Assembly: GCA_009697495.1 (NCBI GenBank)
Contig: SHUN01000106.1
Span: forward strand, 1 to 8,273
DNA: 8,273 nucleotides
Origin: Bryobacterales bacterium
Lineage (GTDB): Bacteria > Acidobacteriota > Terriglobia > Bryobacterales > Bryobacteraceae
Direction: 5' to 3'
Part shown: piece by piece, positions 1-7,700 of the stretch
How the letters are laid out: each line of letters opens with the position of its first letter
Position numbering within the stretch: position 1 is the first letter of the stretch
The notes under the pieces: generated by a model
The model's database searches: none
The model's input: only the letters and a program-made list of their open reading frames with translations
What the model was told of the DNA's origin: nothing
Program-made: the position numbers and the translations under genes

Positions 1-486
1 CGCGGTGCCTTTCGCACACCCTTCTGGATTGAAGGCTGGGCGCTCTATTGGGAGATGCGGCTGTGGGATCTGGGATTTCCGCAAACGCCGGAGAACCGGA
101 TCGGGATGTTGTTCTGGCGGATGCACCGCTGCGCGCGAATTCTGTTTTCCTTGAATTTTCATTTGGAAAAATGGACCGCGCAACAGTGCGTGGACTTCTT
201 GGTGGACCGGGTGGGACATGAGCGAGAGAACGCGGCGGCGGAAGTCCGGCGGTCATTTGAGGCGAATTATTCGCCTCTCTATCAGGCAGCGTATATGCTG
301 GGCGGATTGCAGTTCCGGGCGCTGCACACGGAACTCGTCGCCTCCGGGAAGATGACGGAACGAAATTTCCATGACACGATATTGCAATCCGGCAGCATGC
401 CGGTGGAACTGGTGCGGGCGAGCCTGTTAAAGCAGCCGCTAACTCCGGGATTTCAATCGAGCTGGCGATTCTACGGACAACCTTAA
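1..486 (+). CDS. DUF885 family putative peptidase, C-terminal part (5' end outside window)
   Basis: The frame is open from the first base of the window and ends at TAA 484-486, giving 161 visible residues of a protein that begins upstream. Visible residues 11-18 read EGWALYWE, the hallmark of the DUF885 family (PF05960), preceded by an FR-x2-PFW stretch as expected. The C-terminus carries a YxxGxxQFRALH segment and then FHDTILQSGSMPVELV, matching the usual family ending FHDxxLxxGxxPL. Members are mostly annotated as putative secreted or periplasmic zinc peptidases. The HExxGH-like metal site expected further upstream lies outside the window, so neither catalysis nor a signal peptide can be judged. 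The stop codon is only 4 bases before the next gene, so co-transcription with the hydroxyproline genes is likely. Family assignment is confident; substrate is unknown. Confidence 0.85.
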   Translation, partial: RGAFRTPFWIEGWALYWEMRLWDLGFPQTPENRIGMLFWRMHRCARILFSLNFHLEKWTAQQCVDFLVDRVGHERENAAAEVRRSFEANYSPLYQAAYMLGGLQFRALHTELVASGKMTERNFHDTILQSGSMPVELVRASLLKQPLTPGFQSSWRFYGQP

Positions 487-490
487 ATTT

Positions 491-1390
491 ATGACAAAAC
501 CGAATTGGCACGGCGTTTTTCCCGCCGCCACGACGCACTTCAAAGCGGATTACTCGCATGACATTCCGGCGTTTCAAACACACCTGGACAAGATGGTGAA
601 GGCCGGGGTGCATGGGATGGTGGTCCTTGGCTCGGTCGGCGAAAACGTGGCGCATGAGTACCACGAGAAGATGACGGTGCTGGAGGCGGCGAAGGAGGCG
701 ATTGCGGGCCGCGTGCCGCTGCTATCGGGAGTGGCGGAGACGACGACAGCTCTGGCGTGCCGGTACGCGAAAGACTGCGAGCGGTTGGGGCTGGACGGGT
801 TGATGGTGCTTCCGGCGATGGTGTATAAATCCGATCCCCGGGAGACTCTGGCTCATTTCCGGAGCGTGGCGCGAGCCAGCGGTCTGCCGGTGATGATTTA
901 CAACAATCCGCCGGCGTATGCGGTGGATGTTACGCCGGAGATGTTCGTGGAGTTGGCGGATGAGCCGACAGTGGTGTCGATCAAAGAGTCATCCGATAAT
1001 CCGCGCCGGATTACCGACATCATCAACTTAACCGGCGACCGCTATGTACTCTTTAGCGGTGTGGATGACTTAGTTATGGAGTGCGCGATGTTAGGCGCGG
1101 TGGGGTGGATATCGGGATTGGTGAATGCGTTTCCGCATGAGAACCGCGCGTTGTGGGATTTGATCATCGCGGGTAAGTGGAATGAGGCGCTGGCGATTTA
1201 CCGGTGGTACACGCCGCTGCTGCATTTGGACACGCATGTGAAGCTGGTGCAGTACATCAAGCTGTGCGCGCAGGAGACGGGGCTTTGCAGTGAGACGACG
1301 CGGCCGCCCCGGCTGGCATTGGAAGGCGCGGAGCGGGAGCGGATACTGGGAATCATTCGGAAATCAATAGCGACGCGTCCGGTGTTATGA
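491..1390 (+). CDS. Dihydrodipicolinate synthase family protein, probable Delta1-pyrroline-4-hydroxy-2-carboxylate deaminase
   Basis: A 299-residue DapA/N-acetylneuraminate lyase superfamily TIM barrel of normal length. The substrate-carboxylate loop is GSVGEN at residues 47-52 (GTTGE in classical DapA). The catalytic tyrosine is Tyr137 in YNNPPAY, and the Schiff-base lysine is Lys165 in IKESS. The overall wording ([10 protein letters not shown] at the N-terminus, [25 protein letters not shown], a C-terminus ending ATRPVL) resembles deaminases of hydroxyproline clusters rather than lysine-biosynthetic DapA. The predicted reaction removes ammonia and water from Delta1-pyrroline-4-hydroxy-2-carboxylate to give 2-oxoglutarate semialdehyde in the cytoplasm. 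The following epimerase and dehydrogenase genes support this. No clear Shine-Dalgarno sequence precedes the ATG, but conserved sequence begins within a few residues and the next in-frame ATG is at residue 35, so this start is kept. It may depend on translation of the peptidase gene ending 4 bases upstream. Confidence 0.88.
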   Translation: MTKPNWHGVFPAATTHFKADYSHDIPAFQTHLDKMVKAGVHGMVVLGSVGENVAHEYHEKMTVLEAAKEAIAGRVPLLSGVAETTTALACRYAKDCERLGLDGLMVLPAMVYKSDPRETLAHFRSVARASGLPVMIYNNPPAYAVDVTPEMFVELADEPTVVSIKESSDNPRRITDIINLTGDRYVLFSGVDDLVMECAMLGAVGWISGLVNAFPHENRALWDLIIAGKWNEALAIYRWYTPLLHLDTHVKLVQYIKLCAQETGLCSETTRPPRLALEGAERERILGIIRKSIATRPVL

Positions 1391-2286
1391 CGGAGATCGA
1401 GTATGTCGACTCGCACACGGGCGGAGAGCCGACGCGGACGCTGATCGCCGGCGGGCCTGACTTGGGAACAGGCCCGATGGAGGAGCGGCTGGCGGTTTTG
1501 CGGCGGGATCATGATTGGCTGCGAGCGGCGGCGGTGAATGAGCCGCGTGGTTCCGATGTCATGGTCGGTGCGTTATTGACGCCGCCGAATGGCGTGATTT
1601 TCTTTAATAATGTGGGGTATTTGGGGATGTGCGGGCATGGGGCGATCGGGGTGGTCGCTACGCTCGCGTATTTGGGCCGGATTAGCGCCGGATCGCACGA
1701 GCTGGAAACGCCGGTGGGGGCGGTGACAGCGACCTTGCACGAGGATGGGCGGGTGAGCATCGGGAACGTTCCGAGTTACCGGTATCGAAAGGGCGTGACG
1801 GTAGCAGTCGATGGACTGGGCACGGTGACCGGCGACGTGGCCTGGGGCGGAAACTGGTTCTTCCTGGTCAGTGAGCATGGACAGCAGTTGGCGTTGGCGA
1901 ATGTGGACCGGTTGACGGACGTGACCCGGCGTATTCGGCTTGCGTTGGAGTCCAACGGCGTGACAGGGGCGGAGGGCGCGGAGATCGATCATGTCGAGCT
2001 GTTTGCGGGGAACCGGAATTTTGTATTGTGTCCAGGGATGGCCTATGACCGGTCGCCTTGCGGGACGGGGACTTCGGCGAAACTGGCATGTCTGGCGGCG
2101 GATGGGAAGCTGGCTCCGGGGGAGGTTTGGCGGGCGGAGAGCATTGTCGGCAGTGTGTTTGAGGGGAGCTACGAAACCGATGGCGGCTCGATTCGGCCAA
2201 CGATCACGGGGAGGGCTTACATCAGCGCGCATGGGCGGCTGATTCTGGACCCGGGCGATCCGTTTGTTCACGGCATTCCGAGATGA
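1387..2286 (+). CDS. 4-hydroxyproline 2-epimerase (proline racemase family)
   Basis: A 299-residue member of the proline racemase family, slightly shorter than the usual 310-340. Both catalytic cysteines are present: Cys82 in MCGHGAIG and Cys225 in [12 protein letters not shown]. Having two cysteines argues for a two-base racemase or epimerase and against the dehydratase branches, in which the first cysteine is replaced by Ser or Thr. The N-terminal [11 protein letters not shown] and the central GGNWFFL (154-160) are also typical of 4-hydroxyproline epimerases. The predicted role is interconversion of trans-4-hydroxy-L-proline and cis-4-hydroxy-D-proline, the first catabolic step, in the cytoplasm. 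The start overlaps the previous stop as ATGA (1387-1390), and no ribosome binding site is obvious, suggesting translational coupling. Proline racemase or 3-hydroxyproline activity cannot be excluded from sequence, but the flanking deaminase and dehydrogenase genes favour 4-hydroxyproline. Confidence 0.9.
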   Translation: MTEIEYVDSHTGGEPTRTLIAGGPDLGTGPMEERLAVLRRDHDWLRAAAVNEPRGSDVMVGALLTPPNGVIFFNNVGYLGMCGHGAIGVVATLAYLGRISAGSHELETPVGAVTATLHEDGRVSIGNVPSYRYRKGVTVAVDGLGTVTGDVAWGGNWFFLVSEHGQQLALANVDRLTDVTRRIRLALESNGVTGAEGAEIDHVELFAGNRNFVLCPGMAYDRSPCGTGTSAKLACLAADGKLAPGEVWRAESIVGSVFEGSYETDGGSIRPTITGRAYISAHGRLILDPGDPFVHGIPR

Positions 2287-3335
2287 CTCCTTCGCCCGAC
2301 GTGATGATCGTGGGCGCGGGTATTGTAGGCGCGGCCTGCGCCTACGAACTGGCGCGGGCGGGGGCGCGCGTGGAGGTCATTGACAGCGGCCTTCCCGGCG
2401 GCGGGGCGACGGCGGCGGGGATGGGGCATTTGGTGGTGTTGGACGACAACGAGGCGGAGTTGACTTTGACGAAGTACTCAGTTGGGCTGTGGCATTCGCT
2501 GGCGAAGGAGCTGCCGGCGGCTGCGGAGTTCTGGGGTTGCGGGACGGTGTGGGTTGCGGCGGACGAAGTGGAGATGGCGGGGGCGCGGGCGAAGTTATCG
2601 GTTTACAGGCAGCATGGGTTAGCGGCCGAGCTGTTGGATGAGCGTCAGTTGTATGAGGCGGAACCGAACTTGCGAGCGGGGCTGGCGGGCGGGTTGCTGG
2701 TTAATGGGGACGCGATGGTGTACGCGCCGGTGGCGACGCGGTTCCTGTTGGAGCAGTCGAAGGCGAAGGTGACACGGGCCGCGGTGACTTCGCTGGACGA
2801 CTTGAAGGCGGGGGCGGTGGTTTGCGCGACTGGGGCGATGGCCCCGGCGCTGGTTCCGGGATTGCGAGTGCGGCCGCGGAAAGGGTACTTGGCGATCACG
2901 GACCGGTATCCGGGTTTTGCGCGGCATCCGTTGGTGGAGCTGGGCTACTTGCAGAGCGCGCACGGGGACTCGAACGAGTCCGTGGCTTTCAACGTGCAGC
3001 CGCGGCCGACGGGGCAGTTGTTGATTGGATCCTCGCGGCAGTATGAGGATGCGACGGCTTCGCTGCTGGAACCGATGCTAGAGCGGGCGTTCGCTTACAT
3101 GCCGGGTTTGCGGGCGTGCAGCGTGATACGGACTTGGACCGGTTTCCGGGCTTCGACGCCGGATAAGCTGCCGATGATCGGGCGCTTGCGGGACCGGGTC
3201 TATCTAGCCACCGGGCATGAGGGGTTGGGGGTGACGACGTCGCTGGGCACGGCGAAGATATTGGCGGCGTTGATATTGGGTTATGCGCCACCGATTCCGG
3301 CGTGGCCTTATCGGGTGGAGCGATTCGATGGTTAA
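2283..3335 (+). CDS. FAD-dependent oxidoreductase (DAO family), probable D-hydroxyproline dehydrogenase catalytic subunit
   Basis: A 350-residue DAO-type flavoprotein related to D-amino acid dehydrogenases and glycine/sarcosine oxidases. The FAD-binding dinucleotide fold opens with VGAGIVG (10-16), followed by the acidic strand end VEVIDS near residue 34 and a glycine-rich [11 protein letters not shown] segment. The C-terminal FAD/substrate region has [18 protein letters not shown] and then GHEGLG (311-316) with VTTSLGTAK, the usual family ending. It is somewhat shorter than the typical 370-420 residues, but no motif is missing. The predicted role is oxidation of cis-4-hydroxy-D-proline to Delta1-pyrroline-4-hydroxy-2-carboxylate. 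The two following genes supply iron-sulfur and second-flavin subunits, as in the heteromeric hydroxyproline, octopine and nopaline dehydrogenases, so electrons probably do not go directly to oxygen. The start overlaps the epimerase stop as ATGA (2283-2286). No signal peptide or membrane segment is seen. Confidence 0.87.
   Translation: MTPSPDVMIVGAGIVGAACAYELARAGARVEVIDSGLPGGGATAAGMGHLVVLDDNEAELTLTKYSVGLWHSLAKELPAAAEFWGCGTVWVAADEVEMAGARAKLSVYRQHGLAAELLDERQLYEAEPNLRAGLAGGLLVNGDAMVYAPVATRFLLEQSKAKVTRAAVTSLDDLKAGAVVCATGAMAPALVPGLRVRPRKGYLAITDRYPGFARHPLVELGYLQSAHGDSNESVAFNVQPRPTGQLLIGSSRQYEDATASLLEPMLERAFAYMPGLRACSVIRTWTGFRASTPDKLPMIGRLRDRVYLATGHEGLGVTTSLGTAKILAALILGYAPPIPAWPYRVERFDG
3317..3320 (+). 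promoter_or_regulatory. Ribosome binding site of the 2Fe-2S subunit gene
   Basis: GGAG within GGGTGGAG, 7 bases before the ATG at 3328 and inside the 3' end of the flavoprotein gene. It decides in favour of the 3328 start over the in-frame ATG at 3283, which would add 15 residues lying wholly within the upstream gene and unlike the family N-terminus. Confidence 0.6.
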
Positions 3336-3564
3336 GCTCCGTTGCGATGGCGTCGAGATGGTTGTGGCGGAAGGGACGAGCGTGGCCGCGGCGCTGTTGG
3401 GGGCTGGGGTTTCGCGGTTCCGGAGTTCGGTGACGGGGGAGCCGCGGGGGCCACTGTGCGGGATGGGTGTTTGCATGGAATGCCGGGTGACGATTGACGG
3501 CGTGGGCCATCGTCTGGCCTGTCAGACGCCGTGCCGGGCGGGGATGGAGGTCATGACGACATGA
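3328..3564 (+). CDS. Small [2Fe-2S] ferredoxin-like subunit of the D-hydroxyproline dehydrogenase
   Basis: A 78-residue protein of the 2Fe-2S binding fold (Fer2_4 type). The cluster ligands are Cys44, Cys49 and Cys52 in the block LCGMGVCMEC, with Cys65 in RLACQTP; this is the C-x4-C-x2-C-x12-C plant-ferredoxin spacing. The start MVKLRCDG gives the short beta strand expected at the beginning of the fold. Such small subunits occur between the DAO-type and BFD-type flavoprotein genes of heteromeric hydroxyproline, octopine and nopaline dehydrogenases and hydrogen cyanide synthase, where they relay electrons between flavins. Cys6 is extra and not an expected ligand. The gene overlaps the previous one by 8 bases (ATGGTTAA) and the next by ATGA at 3561-3564. 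The fold is certain; its partners are inferred from gene order. Confidence 0.88.
   Translation: MVKLRCDGVEMVVAEGTSVAAALLGAGVSRFRSSVTGEPRGPLCGMGVCMECRVTIDGVGHRLACQTPCRAGMEVMTT
3546..3550 (+). promoter_or_regulatory. Ribosome binding site of the FAD/BFD subunit gene
   Basis: GGAGG, 10 bases before the ATG at 3561 and inside the end of the ferredoxin gene. It supports the 3561 start over an in-frame GTG at 3531, because residues from 3561 begin MKFDVVILGAGPAG, the usual place for an FAD-binding fold to start. Confidence 0.6.
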
Positions 3565-4715
3565 AGTTTGACGTTGTGATTTTGGGGGCGGGGCCGGCGG
3601 GATTGGCGGCGGCGCGGGCGGCTGGCCGGCGTTCTGCCAGCGTGGCGTTGGTCGATGATAACGTGACCGCCGGCGGGCAGATTTGGCGTGGGGCTCCGAG
3701 GATTGCCGTGCCGGCGGGGGTGCGGTTCTTCCCGCAAACGCGGGTGTTTGATTTGCGGCCGGGATTCACGTTGTTGACGGAATCGCATGGGGCGATGGAA
3801 GCGTCCCGATTGATCTTGGCGACGGGGGCGCGGGAGCTGTTCCTTCCGTTTCCGGGGTGGACAGCGCCCGGGGTGTTTGGGGCGGGCGGGTTGCAGGCGC
3901 TGGTGAAGAGCGGATTGCCAGTCGCGGGGAAGCGTGTGATGGTGGCGGGGTCAGGGCCGTTGTTGTTGGCGGTGGCGGCGGCGCTGCGGACGGCGGGGGC
4001 GCGTGTGGTCGGGATAGCGGAGCAGGCGCCGTTGGGGCGGATTGTGCCGTTTCTGGCGAAGTATCCGGCGAAGTTGCCGCAGGCGTTTGCGCTGCGGGCG
4101 CGGTTGGTTGGGGTGCCGTATTGGACTGGCACTTGGCCGGTTCGGTTTGCCGAGGGCATGGTCACGCTATCGGGCGGCCGGACAGTGTCGGTTGACTATC
4201 TGGCGTGCGGGTTTGGACTGGTGCCGAACACGGAGGCGGCGCAGCTCTTGGGGTGCCGGTTGGACGATGGGTTTGTGGCCGTTGACAGCCGCCAGGAGAC
4301 GTCGGTGGCGGGCGTGTACTGCGCCGGGGAGCCGACGGGGATCGGAGGGCTGGACAAGGCGCTGGAGGACGGGGAGCGGGCGGGGGCGGCGGCGACGGGG
4401 CAGGCGGTGAACCCGTCGCGGGGCGCGTTCGTTCGCGATTTGGCGGCGGCGTTTCATTTGGACCCGCGGCTGTTTGACTTGGCGGAGCCGTCGACGGTGG
4501 TTTGCCGGTGCGAGGATGTTTCCTGCGCGGCATTGCGGCCTTATCGCGAATGGCGCGAAGCGAAGCTGATGACGCGGTGCGGAATGGGGCCTTGCCAGGG
4601 GCGAATTTGCGGTCCGATTACGAATTGTCTTTTGGGCTGGTCAGCGGAATCGGTACGTCGGCCGCTGGTTCCGGTAGCGGCGGAGATTCTGTTAAAAGAT
4701 GTATTTGAGCCCTAG
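3561..4715 (+). CDS. FAD/NAD(P)-type oxidoreductase with C-terminal BFD-like [2Fe-2S] domain, probable D-hydroxyproline dehydrogenase subunit
   Basis: A 384-residue protein. The first dinucleotide-binding motif is GAGPAG (9-14), the second is AGSGPLLLA at about 129-137, and the second FAD contact is YCAGEPTGIGGLDKALEDG at 253-271. The tail from about residue 313 is a BFD-like iron-sulfur domain: Cys315 and Cys317 in VCRCEDV, then Cys345 and Cys350 in GMGPCQGRIC, with extra cysteines at 322, 340 and 356. The architecture matches the HcnB / octopine-nopaline dehydrogenase A-type subunit found with a DAO-type subunit and a small ferredoxin subunit, exactly the set seen here. The likely role is moving electrons from D-hydroxyproline oxidation through FAD and two iron-sulfur centres towards the respiratory chain; the final acceptor is not visible. 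The start overlaps the ferredoxin stop as ATGA. Its last 24 bases overlap the convergent receptor gene. Confidence 0.87.
   Translation: MKFDVVILGAGPAGLAAARAAGRRSASVALVDDNVTAGGQIWRGAPRIAVPAGVRFFPQTRVFDLRPGFTLLTESHGAMEASRLILATGARELFLPFPGWTAPGVFGAGGLQALVKSGLPVAGKRVMVAGSGPLLLAVAAALRTAGARVVGIAEQAPLGRIVPFLAKYPAKLPQAFALRARLVGVPYWTGTWPVRFAEGMVTLSGGRTVSVDYLACGFGLVPNTEAAQLLGCRLDDGFVAVDSRQETSVAGVYCAGEPTGIGGLDKALEDGERAGAAATGQAVNPSRGAFVRDLAAAFHLDPRLFDLAEPSTVVCRCEDVSCAALRPYREWREAKLMTRCGMGPCQGRICGPITNCLLGWSAESVRRPLVPVAAEILLKDVFEP
4692..4715. other. Convergent 3' overlap of two coding regions
   Basis: The minus-strand receptor stops at 4692-4694 (TAA on its strand), and the plus-strand oxidoreductase stops at 4713-4715 (TAG). 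The 24 shared bases therefore encode the oxidoreductase end LKDVFEP in one direction and the receptor end GLKYIF in the other. No hairpin with a T-run could be seen between or near the stops, so there is no visible intrinsic terminator on either side. Confidence 0.9.
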
Positions 4716-7700
4716 CTGCATTTCCCGATTGTTGCTGACCGTGCCGCCGATGCGGCCGAAATCGGCGGCGCCCAAAGAACGGGAGGGAGCGTTGAACTGC
4801 GGCGTGTTGAGGAAATTGAAGGCTTCAAAACGGAACTGGATGCGGTGGCCTTCGCGGGGCTTGAACTCCTTGAACAGGGCGAAATCCCAGGTTTTTTGGC
4901 CGGGAGCGTCAAAGAGCGAGACGCCGGCGTTGCCGTAACCGAGCGGGCCTTCGTAGATTCCTTCCCCGGCGCAGCCGTTGCATTTGGAGCGGATGAAGGC
5001 GGCGGTGTTGAACCAGCGATCGATGGTACGGCTTTCATAGACGCGACCGACGGATTGGCCGGCCACAACATGGGGCCGGGCGAAGGAGGAAGGCCCGGTG
5101 TTCTGGGAGTCGCCCGTCTGGGAGACGGTGACGGGGAGTCCCGACGTGAGTTGGACAATGCCGTTAACAGCCCAGCCGCCGAGGACGATTCCTTTGATGC
5201 CCGAGGCGGTGCGGAGCCACGGGATTTCCCAGATTTGCGAGAGAACGAGCCGGAACCGTTGATCGATTTGGGAGCGGCCATAATCGGCGAGGCGGTCGCG
5301 TGGATTCTGCGTGAAGGAGTTGCCGAATGGGCCGCCTTCATTGACGCCGTAGCCGATGTACATGGCTTTTTGGAAGTTGAAGGACGCGTTAAACATGAGG
5401 CCTCGGGAGTAGCGCTTTTCGGTGCGGAGTTGGAGGGCGTGGTAGTTCGAATTGGTCCAGGATTCGAGGCGGCGAACGGTGCCGAGGGGGAGGAGCGTAT
5501 TGGGATTGCGGGAGTCGGCGTAGAACTGGTAGGGGCGGCGGCCTTGGACGGCGGCGGGTCCGGGGTCGGGATTGTTGAAGTTCGACACGGGCATGTCGAG
5601 ATGGGAGCCGGCGCTACCGACGTAAGCGATACCGGTGACGAAATTCTGTCCGAAGCTGCGTTCGAGTTCCATGGTCCATTGCCAGATTTTGTTGTTGAGA
5701 TACATGGAGCGGTTGTCGTGATTGGCTTTGGTCCAGCCGAGCATGACGAGGGCGGCGGGGCCACCGCCGACGGGAGAGCCGGCGAAGGGATTTTGGATGG
5801 TCGCGGTGGGGCGAGTGCGATCATTCTGGAAGACGGTGGAGCCGGAAAAGGGCGGATTCAGGCCGAGAATGTTGAAATTATTCGTTTGCTGGGGCGAGTA
5901 AAAGAGGCCAGAACCGGTACGCAGCACCATGCGGTCTGAGAAGCGGTAGACGATGCCGAGGCGGGGCATGATCTGTTTCCAGTTGATGTCATAGAGCGCT
6001 TCGGAGACGAGGGGATCGGGGACGAGGAGGGGGATGGCTGCGCCGTTGACGGTGCGGACATCCTTGTTGGCGAAGGAGAGATTGCGAATGCGGCCGCCGA
6101 CGTCGGTGACGGCTCCGAACCAATCCCAGCGAAGGCCGAAGTTGACGGTGAGGCGCGAGGTTGCTTTCCAGTCATCGAGCCAGTAGAGGCCGACTTTCTT
6201 CTGGTGCATATCGTTTGTCGGAACGCCTTCGGCCGAATTCGCGTTGAGCGGAACTCCGAGCATGAAAGCGGAGAAGGCGTCGGGGATGCCGGTGATGTCC
6301 GGTGAGAAAGTGATTTGGCCTCGGGGCTGATTGGAGGCCTCGTTGACGACGGGGCTGAAGCGCCACTGGCCGCCGAATTTGAAGTTGTGGCGGCCGCGAT
6401 TGATGGAGACCGAGTCGGCGACTTCGGCAGTTTCGTTGGTGTTGAAGGTGACGTTACCGGAGCCGATGCCGGAGAATGAAGTGATGTTGATGTTGGGCAG
6501 GCCTTCTTCGCGGGGGGTGAGAACGCGGTTGCCGTCGCCGGTGACGCGCATGTCGAGGCCGAGGTCGCGATGAGTGAAATCGGTATTGGTTTGAAAGGCG
6601 ACCTGATTGGCTCGAATGCGGTTATAGCCGACGCGAAGATCGTTGAGCATGCGGGGGTTCACCATCCAGGTGTGGCCGACGCCGAGGTTCTGGGCGCGGA
6701 ACTGCGTGGTGAACTGGTTGACGCGCAATAACGGCTGATTGAGCCAGCGGGAAGGGACGAGGACGTAGCGTGCGAAGAGGCGGTGGTTTTCGTTAAAGCG
6801 GTGGTCAACGCGGGTGAGGAACTGGTTGGAATCCAACTCCTGATCGTTAGAGCCGGCGAGGTTCTGGGTGTTTCTGGCGGCGAGCGCAATGTCATCCATG
6901 TTGGGAAGGGGCATGAAGCCGCCTTCGGGAAGCGGAGACCCTTTTTTAGCGGTGAGGATGTTGAGGGAAACCGGGTTGATGAGATTGCGCGGAATGATGT
7001 TGCCGGGGAAGGGGAGGGAATCGCCGGGAAGACGAATGGCGCGATTGACGGCTGGGTTGGCGTCGTTGGGATACCAGCGGTTGCCTGGGCGGATGATTTC
7101 GGACATGTCGCCGCCGCGCATGGCCAAGGTGGGGACGGTGGTTCTTGAAGGCGTTCCGCGGCGTTCACGGCGGCCTTCGTAGTTGACGAGGAAGAAGGTT
7201 TTGTCCTTGACGATGGGGCCGGAGAATAGGCCGCCGAACTGGTTGCGGCGGAGCTTGTTCTTAGCTTGATTGGGAGCAAGGAAGAAGCCTCGGGCGTCGA
7301 AGGTGTCGTTGCGGAGGAATTCAAACGCAGTGCCGTGATAGCGGTTGGTTCCGCTCTTGATGGAGACATTGGCTTGCGCGCCGGAGTTCATTCCGTACTC
7401 GGCGGAATAGACAGCGCTTTGAACCTTGAATTCCTCGATGGCTTCGACGGAGGGAACGAAGAGCATGGACGACTTGAAGCCGTCGGTGGCTGAAACGCCG
7501 TCGAGAGTGATGTTCTGATTGGCGTCGCGCTGTCCGTTGGCGGAGAGGCCGACAATTTGACCGGGCATGGCGCGGGTGCCGATGGTTTGCTGGCCGTCAA
7601 CGCCCATACGGGCGGAACCGTAGACAACGCCGGGCATCAGCGTGGCGGCCTGGGCGAAGTTGCGTCCATTGAGGGGCAGTTCGACGACGCGCCTGTGGTC

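Noticed and set aside
491..1390. Lysine-biosynthetic DapA (4-hydroxy-tetrahydrodipicolinate synthase)
   Set aside because: The loop reads GSVGEN rather than the classical GTTGE, and the neighbours are hydroxyproline catabolic genes, not lysine genes. The wording fits the hydroxyproline-cluster deaminases better.
1573..2271. Minus-strand open frame of 232 codons opposite the epimerase
   Set aside because: Arg/Pro/His-rich translation, fully antisense to a gene with intact catalytic motifs.
1387..2286. trans-3-hydroxy-L-proline dehydratase or cis-3-hydroxyproline dehydratase
   Set aside because: Both catalytic cysteines (82 and 225) are present; the dehydratases replace the first with Thr or Ser.
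2283..3335. Glycine oxidase ThiO or a stand-alone sarcosine oxidase
   Set aside because: No thiamine genes are nearby, and the adjoining ferredoxin and BFD-type subunits indicate a multi-subunit dehydrogenase.
4712..5824. Minus-strand open frame of 370 codons in another frame of the receptor
   Set aside because: Its Ser/Pro/Ala/Thr-rich translation is an off-frame reading of the receptor's C-ending codons, with no domain.
4845..5939. Long plus-strand open frame (364 codons) opposite the receptor gene
   Set aside because: It is fully antisense to a receptor with clear plug and barrel motifs, and its translation is low-complexity Gly/Ala/Glu/Val text with no recognisable domain. It arises from high GC and skew.
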